Part shown: piece by piece, positions 1 through 9,832 of the stretch
How the letters are laid out: each line of letters begins with the position of its first letter
Position numbering within the stretch: position 1 is the stretch's first letter
NCBI GenBank assembly: GCA_022842445.1
Contig: JALHPO010000003.1
Span: 124,001-188,000 of the forward strand
Direction of reading: 5' to 3'
Length of the DNA: 64,000 nt
Source of the DNA: Nitrospira sp.
GTDB taxonomy: Bacteria > Nitrospirota > Nitrospiria > Nitrospirales > Nitrospiraceae
Position numbers and translations under genes: made by a program
The notes under the pieces: generated by a model
Database searches by the model: none
The model's input: only the letters and a program-made list of their open reading frames with translations
What the model was told of the DNA's origin: nothing

Positions 1-460
1 GATCGCGAATGCCCTCTTCCGCATGTTTGTGCCGCCGCTGCCCTTCATATTGGAAGGGCTTCGTCACCACACCCACCGTGAGAATCCCCATCTCACGGGC
101 GATACTGGCAACGATCGGCGCAGCACCGGTGCCGGTCCCGCCCCCCATACCCGCCGTCACAAAGACCATATCCGAGCCTTCGAGGCATTCGCGGATGTGC
201 TCTTTGCTTTCCAACGCCGCTTCCTTGCCGATTTCCGGCTTCGCGCCTGCACCCAGCCCGCGAGTCCGCTCCGGTCCCAGTTGAATCTTGTAGGCAGCCA
301 GCGAGCGATCCAGCGCTTGAAGATCCGTATTGCTCGCGATGAAATCGACCCGTGCCAGACCGGATGAGATCATGGTATTGACGGCATTGCATCCGGCGCC
401 GCCGATTCCGATCACCTTAATACGAACCGGCAGAAGCACATCTTCTTGGAATGAAAACAT
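1..460 (-). CDS. ftsZ: Cell division protein FtsZ (N-terminal part, cut by window edge)
   Basis: Tubulin-like GTPase that polymerises into the Z-ring and recruits the divisome. About 153 N-terminal residues are visible. They carry the Rossmann start [12 protein letters not shown], the residues around NTDLQAL, and the tubulin signature [12 protein letters not shown] that binds GTP phosphates. The C-terminal domain and the tail that binds FtsA lie outside the window. The ATG at 458-460 follows a strong GAGGAGGTG ribosome binding site and matches the usual FtsZ N-terminus (MFSFQED). It lies 58 bases downstream of ftsA, as in most dcw clusters. Identification is secure; only the length is unknown. 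Confidence 0.97.
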   Translation of the reverse strand, partial: MFSFQEDVLLPVRIKVIGIGGAGCNAVNTMISSGLARVDFIASNTDLQALDRSLAAYKIQLGPERTRGLGAGAKPEIGKEAALESKEHIRECLEGSDMVFVTAGMGGGTGTGAAPIVASIAREMGILTVGVVTKPFQYEGQRRHKHAEEGIRD

Positions 461-518
461 CAGGGCACCTCCTCATTCTCCTCGGATGACATCGGCCTGT
501 CGACACGAGGAACCTTCG

Positions 519-1751
519 TTAAAAAACTTCTAGTACTCGCTTCGTCCACCCCACCATTTTTGACCAAGGCCCCCCGTTGCGAAGCCCGGCTGTTTCTAAT
601 TCATCGGCATGTCGTCGGGCATGCAGCAACAATCCCACTCCTGTCGCATAACTGGGATGTCCGACGATGTCTCGAAGCCCTCCGACTCCGGAAGGCATCC
701 CCCGGCGCGCCGGAAGGTTCAGCACCTTTTCAGCCGCATCCGGCATCCCCTCCAGCAGCGACGTTCCACCGGTAATCACCACCCCGGCGCCCAACATGCC
801 TTCATAACCGGCGCGCGCGATCTCCCTACGCACAAGCTCAAACATTTCTTCTACGCGCGGCTCGAGAATCTCGGCAATGTCCCGGCGCGAGAAGGTTCGG
901 GCTGGCCGATCTCCGACAGACGGCACATCGACGATCTGATGACCGGTGACCAATTCAGTGCGCGCGGTGCCATGATGAGTCTTGATTTTTTCCGCTTCGG
1001 TTTGTGAGGTGAGAAGACCGATCGCTAAATCCTTCGTCAGATTCAGCCCCCCAATAGGCAACACAGCGGAATGCCGGATGCTGCCGTCGAGAAAGATAGC
1101 CAGATCGGTGGTGCCGCCGCCCAGGTCCACCATCACCACACCCAGATCCCGTTCTTCCTGACTCAATACTGCTTCGCTGGACGCCAGCGGCTGAAGAATG
1201 ATGTCCACCACATCAAGCCCCGCCCGATTGACGCTCTTGATGATGTTTTGTGCAGAAGTCACGGCCCCCGTGATCACATGCACGTTTACTTCCAGACGGT
1301 TCCCCGACAAACCCAGCGGCTCACGCACACCTTCCTGCCCGTCCACCATGAACTCCCGCGGCAACACATGCAAAATGCGGCGTTCGTGCGGGATGACAGC
1401 CACTGTTCGTGCACTCTCAATCGCCCGATGGATATCCTCACGCGTGACTTCCGCGCGCTTCAGCGCCACGACCCCCTTGCAGTTCTCCGCAGAAATATGG
1501 CTCCCGGCGATGCCGGTGTAGACTGAGTTAATCTGCACCGCCGCCATTAATTCGGCCTCTTCAACGGCCTTCTTGATTGATTCAACCGTACTCTCGATAT
1601 CAACAACGACTCCTTTGCGCAATCCGCGTGAAGGACTCGATCCGACACCAATGACACTCAATGCTCCTGCATCGGTAATCTCTGCGACGATCGCACAAAT
1701 CTTGGTTGTTCCAATATCCAGCCCGACAAGGATTTGATCTCGCTTCGGCAT
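519..1751 (-). CDS. ftsA: Cell division protein FtsA
   Basis: Actin-like ATPase that tethers FtsZ to the inner membrane and signals to late divisome proteins. The 410 residues start with the phosphate-1 motif GLDIGTTKICAIV. The phosphate-2 motif DLGGGTTDLAIF follows near the middle. The last residues (WTKRVLEVF) form the short amphipathic helix used for membrane attachment. The frame is open further upstream, but the ATG at 1749-1751 is preceded by GGGGGTGAT and gives the conserved start MPKRDQILVGLDIG, so the longer version is rejected. It begins 5 bases after the ftsQ stop and is very probably co-transcribed with ftsQ and ftsZ. Confidence 0.97.
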   Translation of the reverse strand: MPKRDQILVGLDIGTTKICAIVAEITDAGALSVIGVGSSPSRGLRKGVVVDIESTVESIKKAVEEAELMAAVQINSVYTGIAGSHISAENCKGVVALKRAEVTREDIHRAIESARTVAVIPHERRILHVLPREFMVDGQEGVREPLGLSGNRLEVNVHVITGAVTSAQNIIKSVNRAGLDVVDIILQPLASSEAVLSQEERDLGVVMVDLGGGTTDLAIFLDGSIRHSAVLPIGGLNLTKDLAIGLLTSQTEAEKIKTHHGTARTELVTGHQIVDVPSVGDRPARTFSRRDIAEILEPRVEEMFELVRREIARAGYEGMLGAGVVITGGTSLLEGMPDAAEKVLNLPARRGMPSGVGGLRDIVGHPSYATGVGLLLHARRHADELETAGLRNGGPWSKMVGWTKRVLEVF

Positions 1752-1756
1752 GGCGA

Positions 1757-2629
1757 TCACCCCCTTTCCCGTACAACGATCCGATTCTCGTACCGGAGAT
1801 CTACATCGTTGACTCCGTCGCCATACCCATCGAAACTCAGCGTCTTCACCACCGGCTTGACTTGCTGAAACCGCTCCCACTGATCGCCGATGACGCCCTC
1901 GCCGAAATGGAACTGAACGCCCCGGACGGACGCCACCAGGTCGGCGGGATTCGCCGCATTCACTTGCAAACGCCCCCCGTAGACCTGTCCCATGAGTTTC
2001 GTCAGCTCGATGCCTGACACAACTGCCTGCCGCACTTCTTCATCGCCTCGCAGGAACTTCTTGAGATCGATACCCGTCACCATCGGCAATGACACATCAT
2101 CCCTCTGAGCAAGGCGGGCAAGCACATGACCTTCGGTATCGCTGAGCACGTTTTCTGAGCCGGTCCGAATGACCGCAGCGGGCGTTCGCTCCCTTACGGA
2201 TATGCGCAATTCATGAAACGGCACACGCTCCACCGTCGCTTCCTTAATCCATGGATGAGACTCCACCCGCTCCTTAATCGCCGATGTCACAATGTGGTGA
2301 AGTGGCGTACCGGACTTCAGATTGACAAGCTCGATCACTTCCTGCCTGTCAAGATGGCGGACACCGTCCACAGTCACCTGCTTGATTTCGAGCAACTGTC
2401 GAAAGAACGGCCCGGACTGTTGCATGCCTATGACGATGGCCCACCCGATCAAGACCACACCGACAATCACTCCGCTCCACCGCATGAGAGCGATCCGTTT
2501 GGCGAGAGTCCTGGCCCGTTTGGCTTCTGCCTGCCGGCCCATTCCTTCCCCCGTGCGCGAGCCCTTCCACTGATTCTGTCTTGGCCCGGCTGGAGAAGCT
2601 GGCTTCCGCTTCCGGAACAAACTCTTCAT
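1757..2629 (-). CDS. ftsQ: Cell division protein FtsQ (DivIB family)
   Basis: Bitopic inner-membrane divisome protein that links FtsL/FtsB to FtsW/FtsI. The 290 residues show a basic cytoplasmic tail of about 50 residues. One membrane helix follows (SGVIVGVVLIGWAIVIG), then a POTRA-type domain starting at IKQVTVDGVRHLDRQEV with the typical TPLHHI and HPWIKEATVERV segments, and the beta domain. The ATG at 2627-2629 overlaps the ddl stop as ATGA, which suggests translational coupling and fixes the start. An upstream in-frame extension would run into ddl and is rejected. Confidence 0.93.
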   Translation of the reverse strand: MKSLFRKRKPASPAGPRQNQWKGSRTGEGMGRQAEAKRARTLAKRIALMRWSGVIVGVVLIGWAIVIGMQQSGPFFRQLLEIKQVTVDGVRHLDRQEVIELVNLKSGTPLHHIVTSAIKERVESHPWIKEATVERVPFHELRISVRERTPAAVIRTGSENVLSDTEGHVLARLAQRDDVSLPMVTGIDLKKFLRGDEEVRQAVVSGIELTKLMGQVYGGRLQVNAANPADLVASVRGVQFHFGEGVIGDQWERFQQVKPVVKTLSFDGYGDGVNDVDLRYENRIVVRERG

Positions 2630-3621
2630 ACCGACTCGCTTTCTGCCGCCCGCGCAGATCGTCCAGCACGATCGAGCGCCGACTGCAAAATCCATTCGAC
2701 CAACTGGTCATAGTCGATCCCCGCTTGCGCCGCCGCCATCGGCAATAAACTCGTTTCCGTCATACCGGGAACCGTGTTGATTTCCAGGACGTATGGGCGG
2801 CCCTTCGGCGTAATTCGAAAATCCACGCGTGCGGCGCCTTCGCATCCCAGGGCTTGGAACGTTCGGCGCCCTAGGTCTCCGATCTGCTTAAGAATCTTGG
2901 CCGGCAATGGGGCCGGACACAGATACTGGGTTTTGCCTTTTTGGTATTTCGCAGTGAAATCATAAAAACCGTCAGGCGCAACAATCTCGACGGCCGGCAG
3001 TACTTTCGGCTCCCCAGATGCAATTCCCAGGACGGCAACTGTGACCTCATGCCCTGGGATAAAGGCCTCGACCATGGCCTCTGGATCGTAGCGATGCGCG
3101 AGAGCCAAGGCGTCTTTCCACTGTGACGCCCGGCGCACGATCGTAACCCCGATCGTAGAACCTTGTGAGGCCGGCTTCACGACCACCGGCAACGTCAGCT
3201 TCGCTCCCTTCAGAATCCGGGCCAACGACGGCGTGTCGCCTCGCTGAACGACCGTCCCGGCCGGAACCGGAATACCCTGTGCCGCCAGCAATATCTTGGT
3301 CACAACCTTATGCATGCCGACTGCGCTCGCTTGCACACCTGATCCGGTGTACGGCATACCGATCGTCTCCAGAAATCCCTGGATGGTCCCATCTTCGCCG
3401 CCCGGTCCATGCAGCGCGAGAAAGGCGACGGCAACCTTCTGGTTCTGTAGATCGTACGGCAGCTGTGCGCTCACATCGATCGACACAGCGTCATATCCTC
3501 GACGGATCAACGACTGATGCACGGCCTGTCCGGTACGGAGCGACACATCCCGTTCGGAGGATCGGCCCCCCATCAACACGCCGATTCGCTTGTCCGTCAG
3601 TTTTTCTTCTTCTTGTCCCAT
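2626..3621 (-). CDS. ddl: D-alanine--D-alanine ligase
   Basis: ATP-grasp ligase that makes the D-Ala-D-Ala dipeptide used by MurF. Family motifs are in order: GVLMGGRSSERDVSLRTG at the N-terminus, LHGPGGEDGTIQG, the ATP-grasp lysine segment LPVVVKPASQGSTIGV, EAFIPGHEVTVAVLG, and the metal-binding end YVLEINTVPGMTETSL. Length (331 residues) is normal. The ATG at 3619-3621 was chosen because GGTGAGGAG lies just upstream; a GTG six codons earlier is possible. It sits between murB and ftsQ as in many dcw clusters and overlaps ftsQ by four bases. Confidence 0.96.
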   Translation of the reverse strand: MGQEEEKLTDKRIGVLMGGRSSERDVSLRTGQAVHQSLIRRGYDAVSIDVSAQLPYDLQNQKVAVAFLALHGPGGEDGTIQGFLETIGMPYTGSGVQASAVGMHKVVTKILLAAQGIPVPAGTVVQRGDTPSLARILKGAKLTLPVVVKPASQGSTIGVTIVRRASQWKDALALAHRYDPEAMVEAFIPGHEVTVAVLGIASGEPKVLPAVEIVAPDGFYDFTAKYQKGKTQYLCPAPLPAKILKQIGDLGRRTFQALGCEGAARVDFRITPKGRPYVLEINTVPGMTETSLLPMAAAQAGIDYDQLVEWILQSALDRAGRSARAAESESV

Positions 3622-3659
3622 GGACTCCTCACCTATCACCCTCCACCCCTTACACTCAG

Positions 3660-4604
3660 CTAAGCTTGCCCCACCAATTTCAGTTCCAATTCCAATTTTA
3701 CGCCGGTCTTGCGAGCGACCTGCGCTCGCACCTTCTTGATAAGCGCCAGTACCTCCCTGGCGCTCGCATGGCCCTGGTTCACAATGAAATTGGCATGCTT
3801 GTCTGAAATTTCCGCATCGCCGACATGCGCACCTTTTAGTCCTGCGGCCTCTACCACCCGACCCGCCGAATCATTCGGCGGATTCTTGAACACACAGCCG
3901 GCGCTCGGCAGCGCCAGGGGCTGCGTATCGCGGCGATACCGCAAGTAATCTTTCACGACCTTCTCGATATCAGATCTCACACCCGGTTTGAGTTGAAGCC
4001 AAACCCCAGCCACGATCCCGGCTGGAAGTTGTGCCCGTCGATAACTGAATGCAATATCCTGCGCAGGACAATCGATCACGGCACCGCTGGGCGTCACGAT
4101 ACGAACCGCTTTGACCGTATCCTTCATCTCTCCAAGCCTGGTGCCGGCATTCATCACCACGCACCCCGCCACCGTACCGGGAATCCCCGCCGCCCATTCC
4201 AATCCTGCCAGCGATCGGCGGATGGCGTAACCGATGAGTGTCGGCATCCCCACACCCCCTTCGGCATAGAGCACCGATCCCGGTTCTTCTTTGATCGCCC
4301 GTAACTTCGCCAAATTGACCACCACGCCCCGGATGCCCTTGTCTCGTACCAAGACATTTGTACCGCCCAGTACAAAGATCGGAAGTTTCTGCGCATGCGC
4401 CTGCATGACCAGTTGAACGATGTCCTCCGTATTGACCGGCTCCACAAGTACATCGGCGGGACCGCCGATATGAAACGACGTGTACTCCTTGAGCGGTGCG
4501 TTGAAACGGACCACTCCTTTGAGCCCGGCCACTGCCGACCGCAATCGATCCTGCCGGTCTGTCCCACGACGTACTGTGACATTCGTCTTCTTTCTACGGA
4601 CCAT
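3660..4604 (-). CDS. murB: UDP-N-acetylenolpyruvoylglucosamine reductase
   Basis: FAD-dependent reductase that turns UDP-GlcNAc-enolpyruvate into UDP-MurNAc, the second committed step of peptidoglycan precursor synthesis. The 314 residues carry the FAD-binding start YTSFHIGGPADVLVEP, the PIFVLGGTNVLVRDKG segment, GIPGTVAGCVVMNAGT, and the C-terminal active-site region with SAGRVVEAAGLKG and HANFIVNQG. The general-acid Ser and the Glu of that region are present. The start is three bases after the murC stop. Confidence 0.96.
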   Translation of the reverse strand: MVRRKKTNVTVRRGTDRQDRLRSAVAGLKGVVRFNAPLKEYTSFHIGGPADVLVEPVNTEDIVQLVMQAHAQKLPIFVLGGTNVLVRDKGIRGVVVNLAKLRAIKEEPGSVLYAEGGVGMPTLIGYAIRRSLAGLEWAAGIPGTVAGCVVMNAGTRLGEMKDTVKAVRIVTPSGAVIDCPAQDIAFSYRRAQLPAGIVAGVWLQLKPGVRSDIEKVVKDYLRYRRDTQPLALPSAGCVFKNPPNDSAGRVVEAAGLKGAHVGDAEISDKHANFIVNQGHASAREVLALIKKVRAQVARKTGVKLELELKLVGQA

Positions 4605-4607
4605 GGC

Positions 4608-6002
4608 CTAGACTGTCGGCTCAAGCCGCGCCAAGATGCCTGTGCCTGCTTTCCAGATATCCCCAGCACCGAGCGTCAATACCAGATCTCCCGGCTTCAG
4701 ATGCGGTAAAACTTGATCCGGCATCGATTCTTTTTGTTCGATAAACGTAACCGAAGGATGGCCTGCAGCCCTGATTATCTCGACAAGCTTCTCCCCTGAC
4801 ACACCCGGGATCGGCTGCTCTCCAGCCGCGTAAATTTCCGTGATAAACAGCTGGTCAGCACCTTCGAATGCATGTGCAAAATCTTCAACGCAATCCCGCG
4901 TGCGAGTGTAGCGGTGCGGCTGGAACAACACGACGAGCCGCCGATCCCAGCCCTGTTTCGCAGCGGCCAGAGTGGCCCGTACCTCCGTGGGATGGTGGCC
5001 ATAGTCGTCAACGACCATAATCCCGCCGGTTTCGCCGCGCAGATGAAACCGCCGCTCGACGCCGGTGAAAGCGGCAAGGCCCTTGCGGATGAGATCGACG
5101 GGAATTTCCAATTCAACGCCGATCGCAATTGCCGCCAACGCATTCGAGACATTGTGAATGCCCGGTACGGCCAGACGGAATGGACCGAGATTCTTTCCTC
5201 GGAAGTGCGCGCGGAACTCCCCTCCCCATTGTTTGAGGCTGATATCCGTTGCCTTGAAGTCCGTCGAAACGCCTTCCCGTTCATGAAGCCCATACGTATG
5301 GTAGCGCTTGACGATATGGGGAAAGAGCGCACGGAGACGCTCATCATCAGCACACAACACCGCCAACCCGTAGAATGGAATCTTATTGATGAACTCAAGA
5401 AAACTTTCATTGATCCGTTCCATCGACCCATAGTGATCGAGATGCTCGCGATCGAGGTTGGTGACGGCCACAATGGTCGGCGAAAGACGAAGAAATGACC
5501 CGTCGCTCTCGTCCGCTTCCGCTACCAGCAATTCGCCTCGCCCCAATCGCGCATGGCTACCCAGCGCGTTGACTTTTCCGCCGATCACCATCGTGGGATC
5601 GAGCCCGCCCTGTGCCAACACGTTCGCCACCATCGACGTGGTCGTGGTTTTCCCATGTGCCCCCGCAATGGCGACGCCGAATTTCAAACGCATGAGCTCC
5701 GCAAGCATTTCGGCACGAGGGATTACCGGGATCTGCCGGGCCTTTGCCGCCACAACCTCGGGATTTACTGCCGCCACAGCAGAAGAAATCACCACAACCT
5801 GCGCTTCACCTACATTCGACTCCTGATGGCCGATAAAGATTCTCCCGCCAAGCTCCTCCAACCGCCTCGTAGTATCAGATGTCTGCAAATCCGAGCCGGT
5901 CACTTTGTATCCCATCGTCAGCAGCACCTCGGCAATACCGCTCATACCTGCACCGCCGATCCCCACGAGATGAATCTGCTGGGTCTTACGAAACAGCGCC
6001 AT
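4608..6002 (-). CDS. murC: UDP-N-acetylmuramate--L-alanine ligase
   Basis: Mur ligase that adds L-Ala to UDP-MurNAc. The 464 residues contain the N-terminal dinucleotide-like motif HLVGIGGAGMSGIAEVL, the ATP loop AGAHGKTTTTSM, the motif EADESDGSFL, and the C-terminal region with DDYGHHPTEV and FQPHRYTRT that is specific to MurC. The ATG at 6000-6002 was preferred over one 33 codons upstream because it gives the conserved start (ALFRKTQQIHLVGIGG), follows an AAGGGG-rich site and avoids overlap with murG. Part of the dcw operon between murG and murB. Confidence 0.96.
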   Translation of the reverse strand: MALFRKTQQIHLVGIGGAGMSGIAEVLLTMGYKVTGSDLQTSDTTRRLEELGGRIFIGHQESNVGEAQVVVISSAVAAVNPEVVAAKARQIPVIPRAEMLAELMRLKFGVAIAGAHGKTTTTSMVANVLAQGGLDPTMVIGGKVNALGSHARLGRGELLVAEADESDGSFLRLSPTIVAVTNLDREHLDHYGSMERINESFLEFINKIPFYGLAVLCADDERLRALFPHIVKRYHTYGLHEREGVSTDFKATDISLKQWGGEFRAHFRGKNLGPFRLAVPGIHNVSNALAAIAIGVELEIPVDLIRKGLAAFTGVERRFHLRGETGGIMVVDDYGHHPTEVRATLAAAKQGWDRRLVVLFQPHRYTRTRDCVEDFAHAFEGADQLFITEIYAAGEQPIPGVSGEKLVEIIRAAGHPSVTFIEQKESMPDQVLPHLKPGDLVLTLGAGDIWKAGTGILARLEPTV

Positions 6003-6063
6003 ACGCCTTACCCCTTGTAATCCGGCTGATCCACGCAACCTATAATCCCGTACATCTGTCGCA

Positions 6064-7188
6064 TTAGGCTCCTGCCGCTCCAACAGACTTGTCGATGTCA
6101 TGTGTCACCCCCATGAGCGCATAACATTCACGGACGATCACCTCGCCGGCATCAATGCGCCTCATCGCACGACTCTTGGCACTCATTGCTTGAAGCCGCT
6201 GTGGATTCAGCAAAATGGCGCTGACCGACTCACTCAGTGTCGCGCCGGTCAGATCCGCTTGTGGCAAAACCATGGCTCCGCCAGCCGCTTCCATCGCCCG
6301 CGCATTTTTCATCTGATGGTCATAAATCGCCGTCGGCAGCGGAATCAGAATGGCCGGCTTTCCACAAGCCGCCAGCTCTGCAATCGTCATTGCCCCTGCT
6401 CGCGCCACAACGAGGTCCGCCGTCCGCAGAACGTTCGGCATGTCGTAGAGAAAGGGGACAACCTCCGCCTGCACGCCTACCCTTCCATATGCCTCACGCA
6501 CTCGCTGATAATCCGCTTCGCCTGTCTGATGCGTGATCGCCAAGCCGTGCAGGCGCTCCTTGAGCGAGGCCAGTGCGTCTAACATCGCGCTATTGATCGC
6601 CTTGGCCCCTTGGCTTCCGCCGAACACGAGCAGATGCCGGCGGACTGCAACCGGCGGTGACTCGACCTCCCCAACCTGCGCCAAGAACTCCCGCCGGACC
6701 GGAGTCCCGACCACCCGTACCTTTTGCCGATCGAACGCCTCCGCCGCCGATTCGAATGCCAGAAAAATCCGTTGCGCAAACGGAGCCACTGCCTTATTGG
6801 CCATGCCGGGATAGGCATTGGGCTCCACAATCACTCGTGCCGTTCCCCGCATCGCCGCCGCTGCAAGCATCGCCGGACTCGTATAGCCTCCCACACCGAT
6901 CACAACATCCGCCCGGCGTTGCCGGAGTATCCTCAACGACTGCCAGAGTCCCGCTGGGAGCGAAAGCAGGCCCTGCATCACAGCGAGTAACCCTTTCCCC
7001 ATGACAGGCTTGGCGGTGATGAACTCCAGCTCAAACCCTTCATGCGCAAGCACCTTCGATTCGATCCCTCGCCTGGTCCCGACAAAAAGAATCTTGGCAG
7101 ACGGATCGCGGCTCAGAAATTCTCGGGCCAGCGCCACGGCTGGATAGAGATGTCCACCGGTTCCTCCTGCGGCAATCACGATCGTCAT
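6064..7188 (-). CDS. murG: UDP-GlcNAc:lipid I N-acetylglucosaminyltransferase MurG
   Basis: Membrane-associated GT28 glycosyltransferase that adds GlcNAc to lipid I to form lipid II. The start MTIVIAAGGTGGHLYPA is the classic MurG glycine-rich loop. The central VIGVGGYTSPAMLAAA and the C-terminal UDP-GlcNAc site (GGSQGAKAIN, ARAGAMTIAELAACGKP) are intact. Length is 374 residues. The frame stays open for some 400 codons upstream inside ftsW, but the ATG at 7186-7188 is the family start and overlaps the ftsW stop as ATGA. Confidence 0.96.
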   Translation of the reverse strand: MTIVIAAGGTGGHLYPAVALAREFLSRDPSAKILFVGTRRGIESKVLAHEGFELEFITAKPVMGKGLLAVMQGLLSLPAGLWQSLRILRQRRADVVIGVGGYTSPAMLAAAAMRGTARVIVEPNAYPGMANKAVAPFAQRIFLAFESAAEAFDRQKVRVVGTPVRREFLAQVGEVESPPVAVRRHLLVFGGSQGAKAINSAMLDALASLKERLHGLAITHQTGEADYQRVREAYGRVGVQAEVVPFLYDMPNVLRTADLVVARAGAMTIAELAACGKPAILIPLPTAIYDHQMKNARAMEAAGGAMVLPQADLTGATLSESVSAILLNPQRLQAMSAKSRAMRRIDAGEVIVRECYALMGVTHDIDKSVGAAGA

Positions 7189-8384
7189 CGTCGACTCGAC
7201 CCTTCGCCTCGTCGCCCCCCGTCTTCTCGTCCTGTCTGCCGATCTCGAGAGATATTCAACAAGATTCCCACCCCGAACATGCAGGTCACTAACGAGGAGC
7301 CGCCATAGCTCACAAATGGCAAGGTCAAACCTTTGGTCGGTACCAACCCCGTTACGACACAGGCATTGATCAGCGCTTGAACGCCGATAAGTAGCGTGAT
7401 CCCCATACCGAGATACCGACCGAACGGCATCCTCGCCCTCGCGGCGACCTGAAAACCTCTGATGGCGAATAGTGCGAAGAGCAGGATGATGACCCCCGTC
7501 CCCACCAATCCAAGCTCTTCGCCCACCAGCGCTAACACAAAGTCGGTATGCGCCTCCGGCAGGAAAAACAATTTTTGTTTGCCTTCGCCCAACCCAACTC
7601 CGAACAGGCCACCGCTGCCGAAAGCCAGAAATGATTGCGTAATCTGAAAGCCCGCATCCGAGGCATCTTTCCACGGGGCCAAAAACGTCATCAGCCGCTG
7701 ACGCCGATAGCTTGAGCTGAGGACAAGCACCAACACAACCGGCACCGCACACAATCCCAGCGAGAGTAAATGGGAAAGCCGCGCGCCGCCCAAAAACAAG
7801 AGACCGATCGCGACCGATCCCATCACTACGACTGTGCCCAAATCTGGCTCCAGGAGCACCAACCCACCCAGCACCCCGATGATAAGCAGCGCCGGCGCCA
7901 GGCCGCTCAAGAAACCTGTCAGGCGGTCTTCCTTCTTTGCCAGATACGCCGCGAGATACATGACGGCGACCAGCTTTGCGATCTCCGCCGGTTGAACTGA
8001 TATCGAGCCTAGTCGCAGCCACCGCCTGGCACCCTTTGCCGACACTCCCAACGACGGTATCAACACCATAACCAACAGGAGCACTGTCAGGCCGAGAAGA
8101 GGGATCGACAACCGTTTCCACCAGACATAGTCGATGTGGGAAGCCAGATGCAGAAGGAGGAAACCGAACGCCAGCCAGGCCAGCTGCCGCTTGAGGAAAT
8201 ATCCTGGATCGTGAAATCGATTGCCCGCCACAACCGCGCTCGCACTGAAGACCATCACTAGCCCGACGAGCGCCAGAACGATCGTGATGATCAGCAATGA
8301 ATGGTCCATCGCGACCCGTTTTGTCGCGCGCGGACTGGCTGTGGTCCAGGGCAGCGTCAGCGTCCCTGCGGATCTCTGAGACAT
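7185..8384 (-). CDS. ftsW: Lipid II polymerase FtsW (SEDS family)
   Basis: Polytopic SEDS glycosyltransferase that polymerises septal peptidoglycan with its partner PBP FtsI. It is strongly hydrophobic with about ten membrane helices. Typical segments are LVMVFSASAVVAG near the N-terminus, GARRWLRLGSISVQPAEIAKL in the large loop region with its conserved Pro-Ala-Glu, FLPEAHTDFVLALVGEELG, and the end LTLPFVSYGGSSLV. Length is 399 residues from the ATG at 8382-8384; an internal ATG 25 codons later (MDHSLL) is an alternative start. It lies between murD and murG and overlaps murG by four bases. Confidence 0.95.
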   Translation of the reverse strand: MSQRSAGTLTLPWTTASPRATKRVAMDHSLLIITIVLALVGLVMVFSASAVVAGNRFHDPGYFLKRQLAWLAFGFLLLHLASHIDYVWWKRLSIPLLGLTVLLLVMVLIPSLGVSAKGARRWLRLGSISVQPAEIAKLVAVMYLAAYLAKKEDRLTGFLSGLAPALLIIGVLGGLVLLEPDLGTVVVMGSVAIGLLFLGGARLSHLLSLGLCAVPVVLVLVLSSSYRRQRLMTFLAPWKDASDAGFQITQSFLAFGSGGLFGVGLGEGKQKLFFLPEAHTDFVLALVGEELGLVGTGVIILLFALFAIRGFQVAARARMPFGRYLGMGITLLIGVQALINACVVTGLVPTKGLTLPFVSYGGSSLVTCMFGVGILLNISRDRQTGREDGGRRGEGSSRR

Positions 8385-8418
8385 CGTTCAGTGTCAAATC
8401 TCCTCTGGCTAGTCGGCC

Positions 8419-9828
8419 TTACGCCGGCAAGGATTGCACCAAGGCTTTAAACTGGCGGCCCCGGTCTTGGTAATCGGCAAACATGTCAAAACTCGCGCAG
8501 GCCGGCGACATCAGAACTACTTCGCCGGCCGTTGCCCCCGCCGCAGCACGTTCGATCGCCTCACGTAGCGTCCCGGCTCGATCAATCGCATCATATCCTT
8601 GCACCGCATGTGCAATCAGCGGCGCAGCCTCGCCGATCAACAGCAACCGTTTCACACGCTGGCGAATGAGGGGGGCCAGCCGGGAAAAATCTCCACCCTT
8701 GTCCCGCCCGCCGGCGATGAGCCAAATCGGCTGGTCGATACTTTCCAGCGCCTTGAGGGTCGCATCCACATTGGTCCCCTTCGAGTCATTGACGAATCGC
8801 ACGCCGCGCCGCTCCCGCACGATTTCCAATGCATGCTCAAGCCCGGGAAACTCTGCGAGGACTCGACGAACGACGTCGAGCGAACAGCCGCATAACAACG
8901 CATAGGTCGCCGCTGCCATCGCATTCTCAACGTTGTGATCCCCGATGATTTTGATCTCGCTACGCCGACAGACTTCCTGGAGCTGGCCGGTGACGGTGGT
9001 CATGATGCGTCCACCCTCGAGATACGTTCCTCCCGCCACATCCGGCGGCAATGTCTGAGTCCTTGTAAAACCCAGAACACGGGCCTTCACGTTCCCCCTG
9101 AGTGCCGCCACCCGCGCATCATCCAGGTTGAAGAGGGCGTAATCAGACGGGAGCTGATTTTCGAAAATCCGGCATTTGGCCGCGACATATTCCTCAATTG
9201 AGTCATACCGATCCTGATGGTCGACCGTGACGTTGAGTATCCCGGCAATCCACGGATGAAACCGCTCTACCGTCTCAAGTTGAAAACTGGAGACTTCTAC
9301 CACCAAGGCGTCGAACGGACCGGGCCGGCCCAACTTGGACGCCTGTAGCGCCTGACCCGCCCCCTCACTGAGTGCCGTGCCCAGATTCCCTCCCACAAAC
9401 ACCCGTTTGCCGCTCTGCTGCAACATTTTCCCAGTCAATGTCACCGTCGTGCTCTTCCCGTTGGTGCCGGTGATGGCCAGAATCGGAACGGAGAGAAATC
9501 GGGAAGCCAACTCAAGCTCGCTGATGACCTTCACTCCCCGATGACGTGCGCGGTTCAGCGCCTCCAAGCGATAGGGAACACCCGGACTGATGACCACGAG
9601 ATCGGCGGTCTCGATTGCCGATTCATACCTGGTTCCCAGCGTCATGGTGACAACAGACTGATCCAGCTGCTCTAAGACATGGCCCAATGCTGCTCTGTCT
9701 TTTTGATCAGCCACGGTGACCGCGGCTCCGGCTTCTTGCAATAAGCGAGCGGCGGCAACTCCGCTTCTGGCAAGTCCCACCACCGTGACCTTTTTGCCCG
9801 CCACATCCATAATGTCTTCGCTCACCAT
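8419..9828 (-). CDS. murD: UDP-N-acetylmuramoylalanine--D-glutamate ligase
   Basis: Mur ligase adding D-Glu to UDP-MurNAc-L-Ala. The 469 residues show the N-terminal nucleotide-binding fold ([17 protein letters not shown]), the P-loop [14 protein letters not shown], the VEVSSFQLE motif that is characteristic of MurD, the His segment around [12 protein letters not shown], and the C-terminal [12 protein letters not shown] and [11 protein letters not shown] motifs. The start is uncertain between the ATG at 9826-9828 and another six codons downstream (MDVAGKK). It starts five bases after the mraY stop. Confidence 0.96.
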   Translation of the reverse strand: MVSEDIMDVAGKKVTVVGLARSGVAAARLLQEAGAAVTVADQKDRAALGHVLEQLDQSVVTMTLGTRYESAIETADLVVISPGVPYRLEALNRARHRGVKVISELELASRFLSVPILAITGTNGKSTTVTLTGKMLQQSGKRVFVGGNLGTALSEGAGQALQASKLGRPGPFDALVVEVSSFQLETVERFHPWIAGILNVTVDHQDRYDSIEEYVAAKCRIFENQLPSDYALFNLDDARVAALRGNVKARVLGFTRTQTLPPDVAGGTYLEGGRIMTTVTGQLQEVCRRSEIKIIGDHNVENAMAAATYALLCGCSLDVVRRVLAEFPGLEHALEIVRERRGVRFVNDSKGTNVDATLKALESIDQPIWLIAGGRDKGGDFSRLAPLIRQRVKRLLLIGEAAPLIAHAVQGYDAIDRAGTLREAIERAAAGATAGEVVLMSPACASFDMFADYQDRGRQFKALVQSLPA

Positions 9829-9832
9829 CCCA

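Noticed and set aside
7189..8397. Open frame of about 400 codons extending murG upstream
   Set aside because: It lies on the same strand inside ftsW in another frame; the murG start motif begins exactly at 7188 and the upstream translation has no family resemblance.
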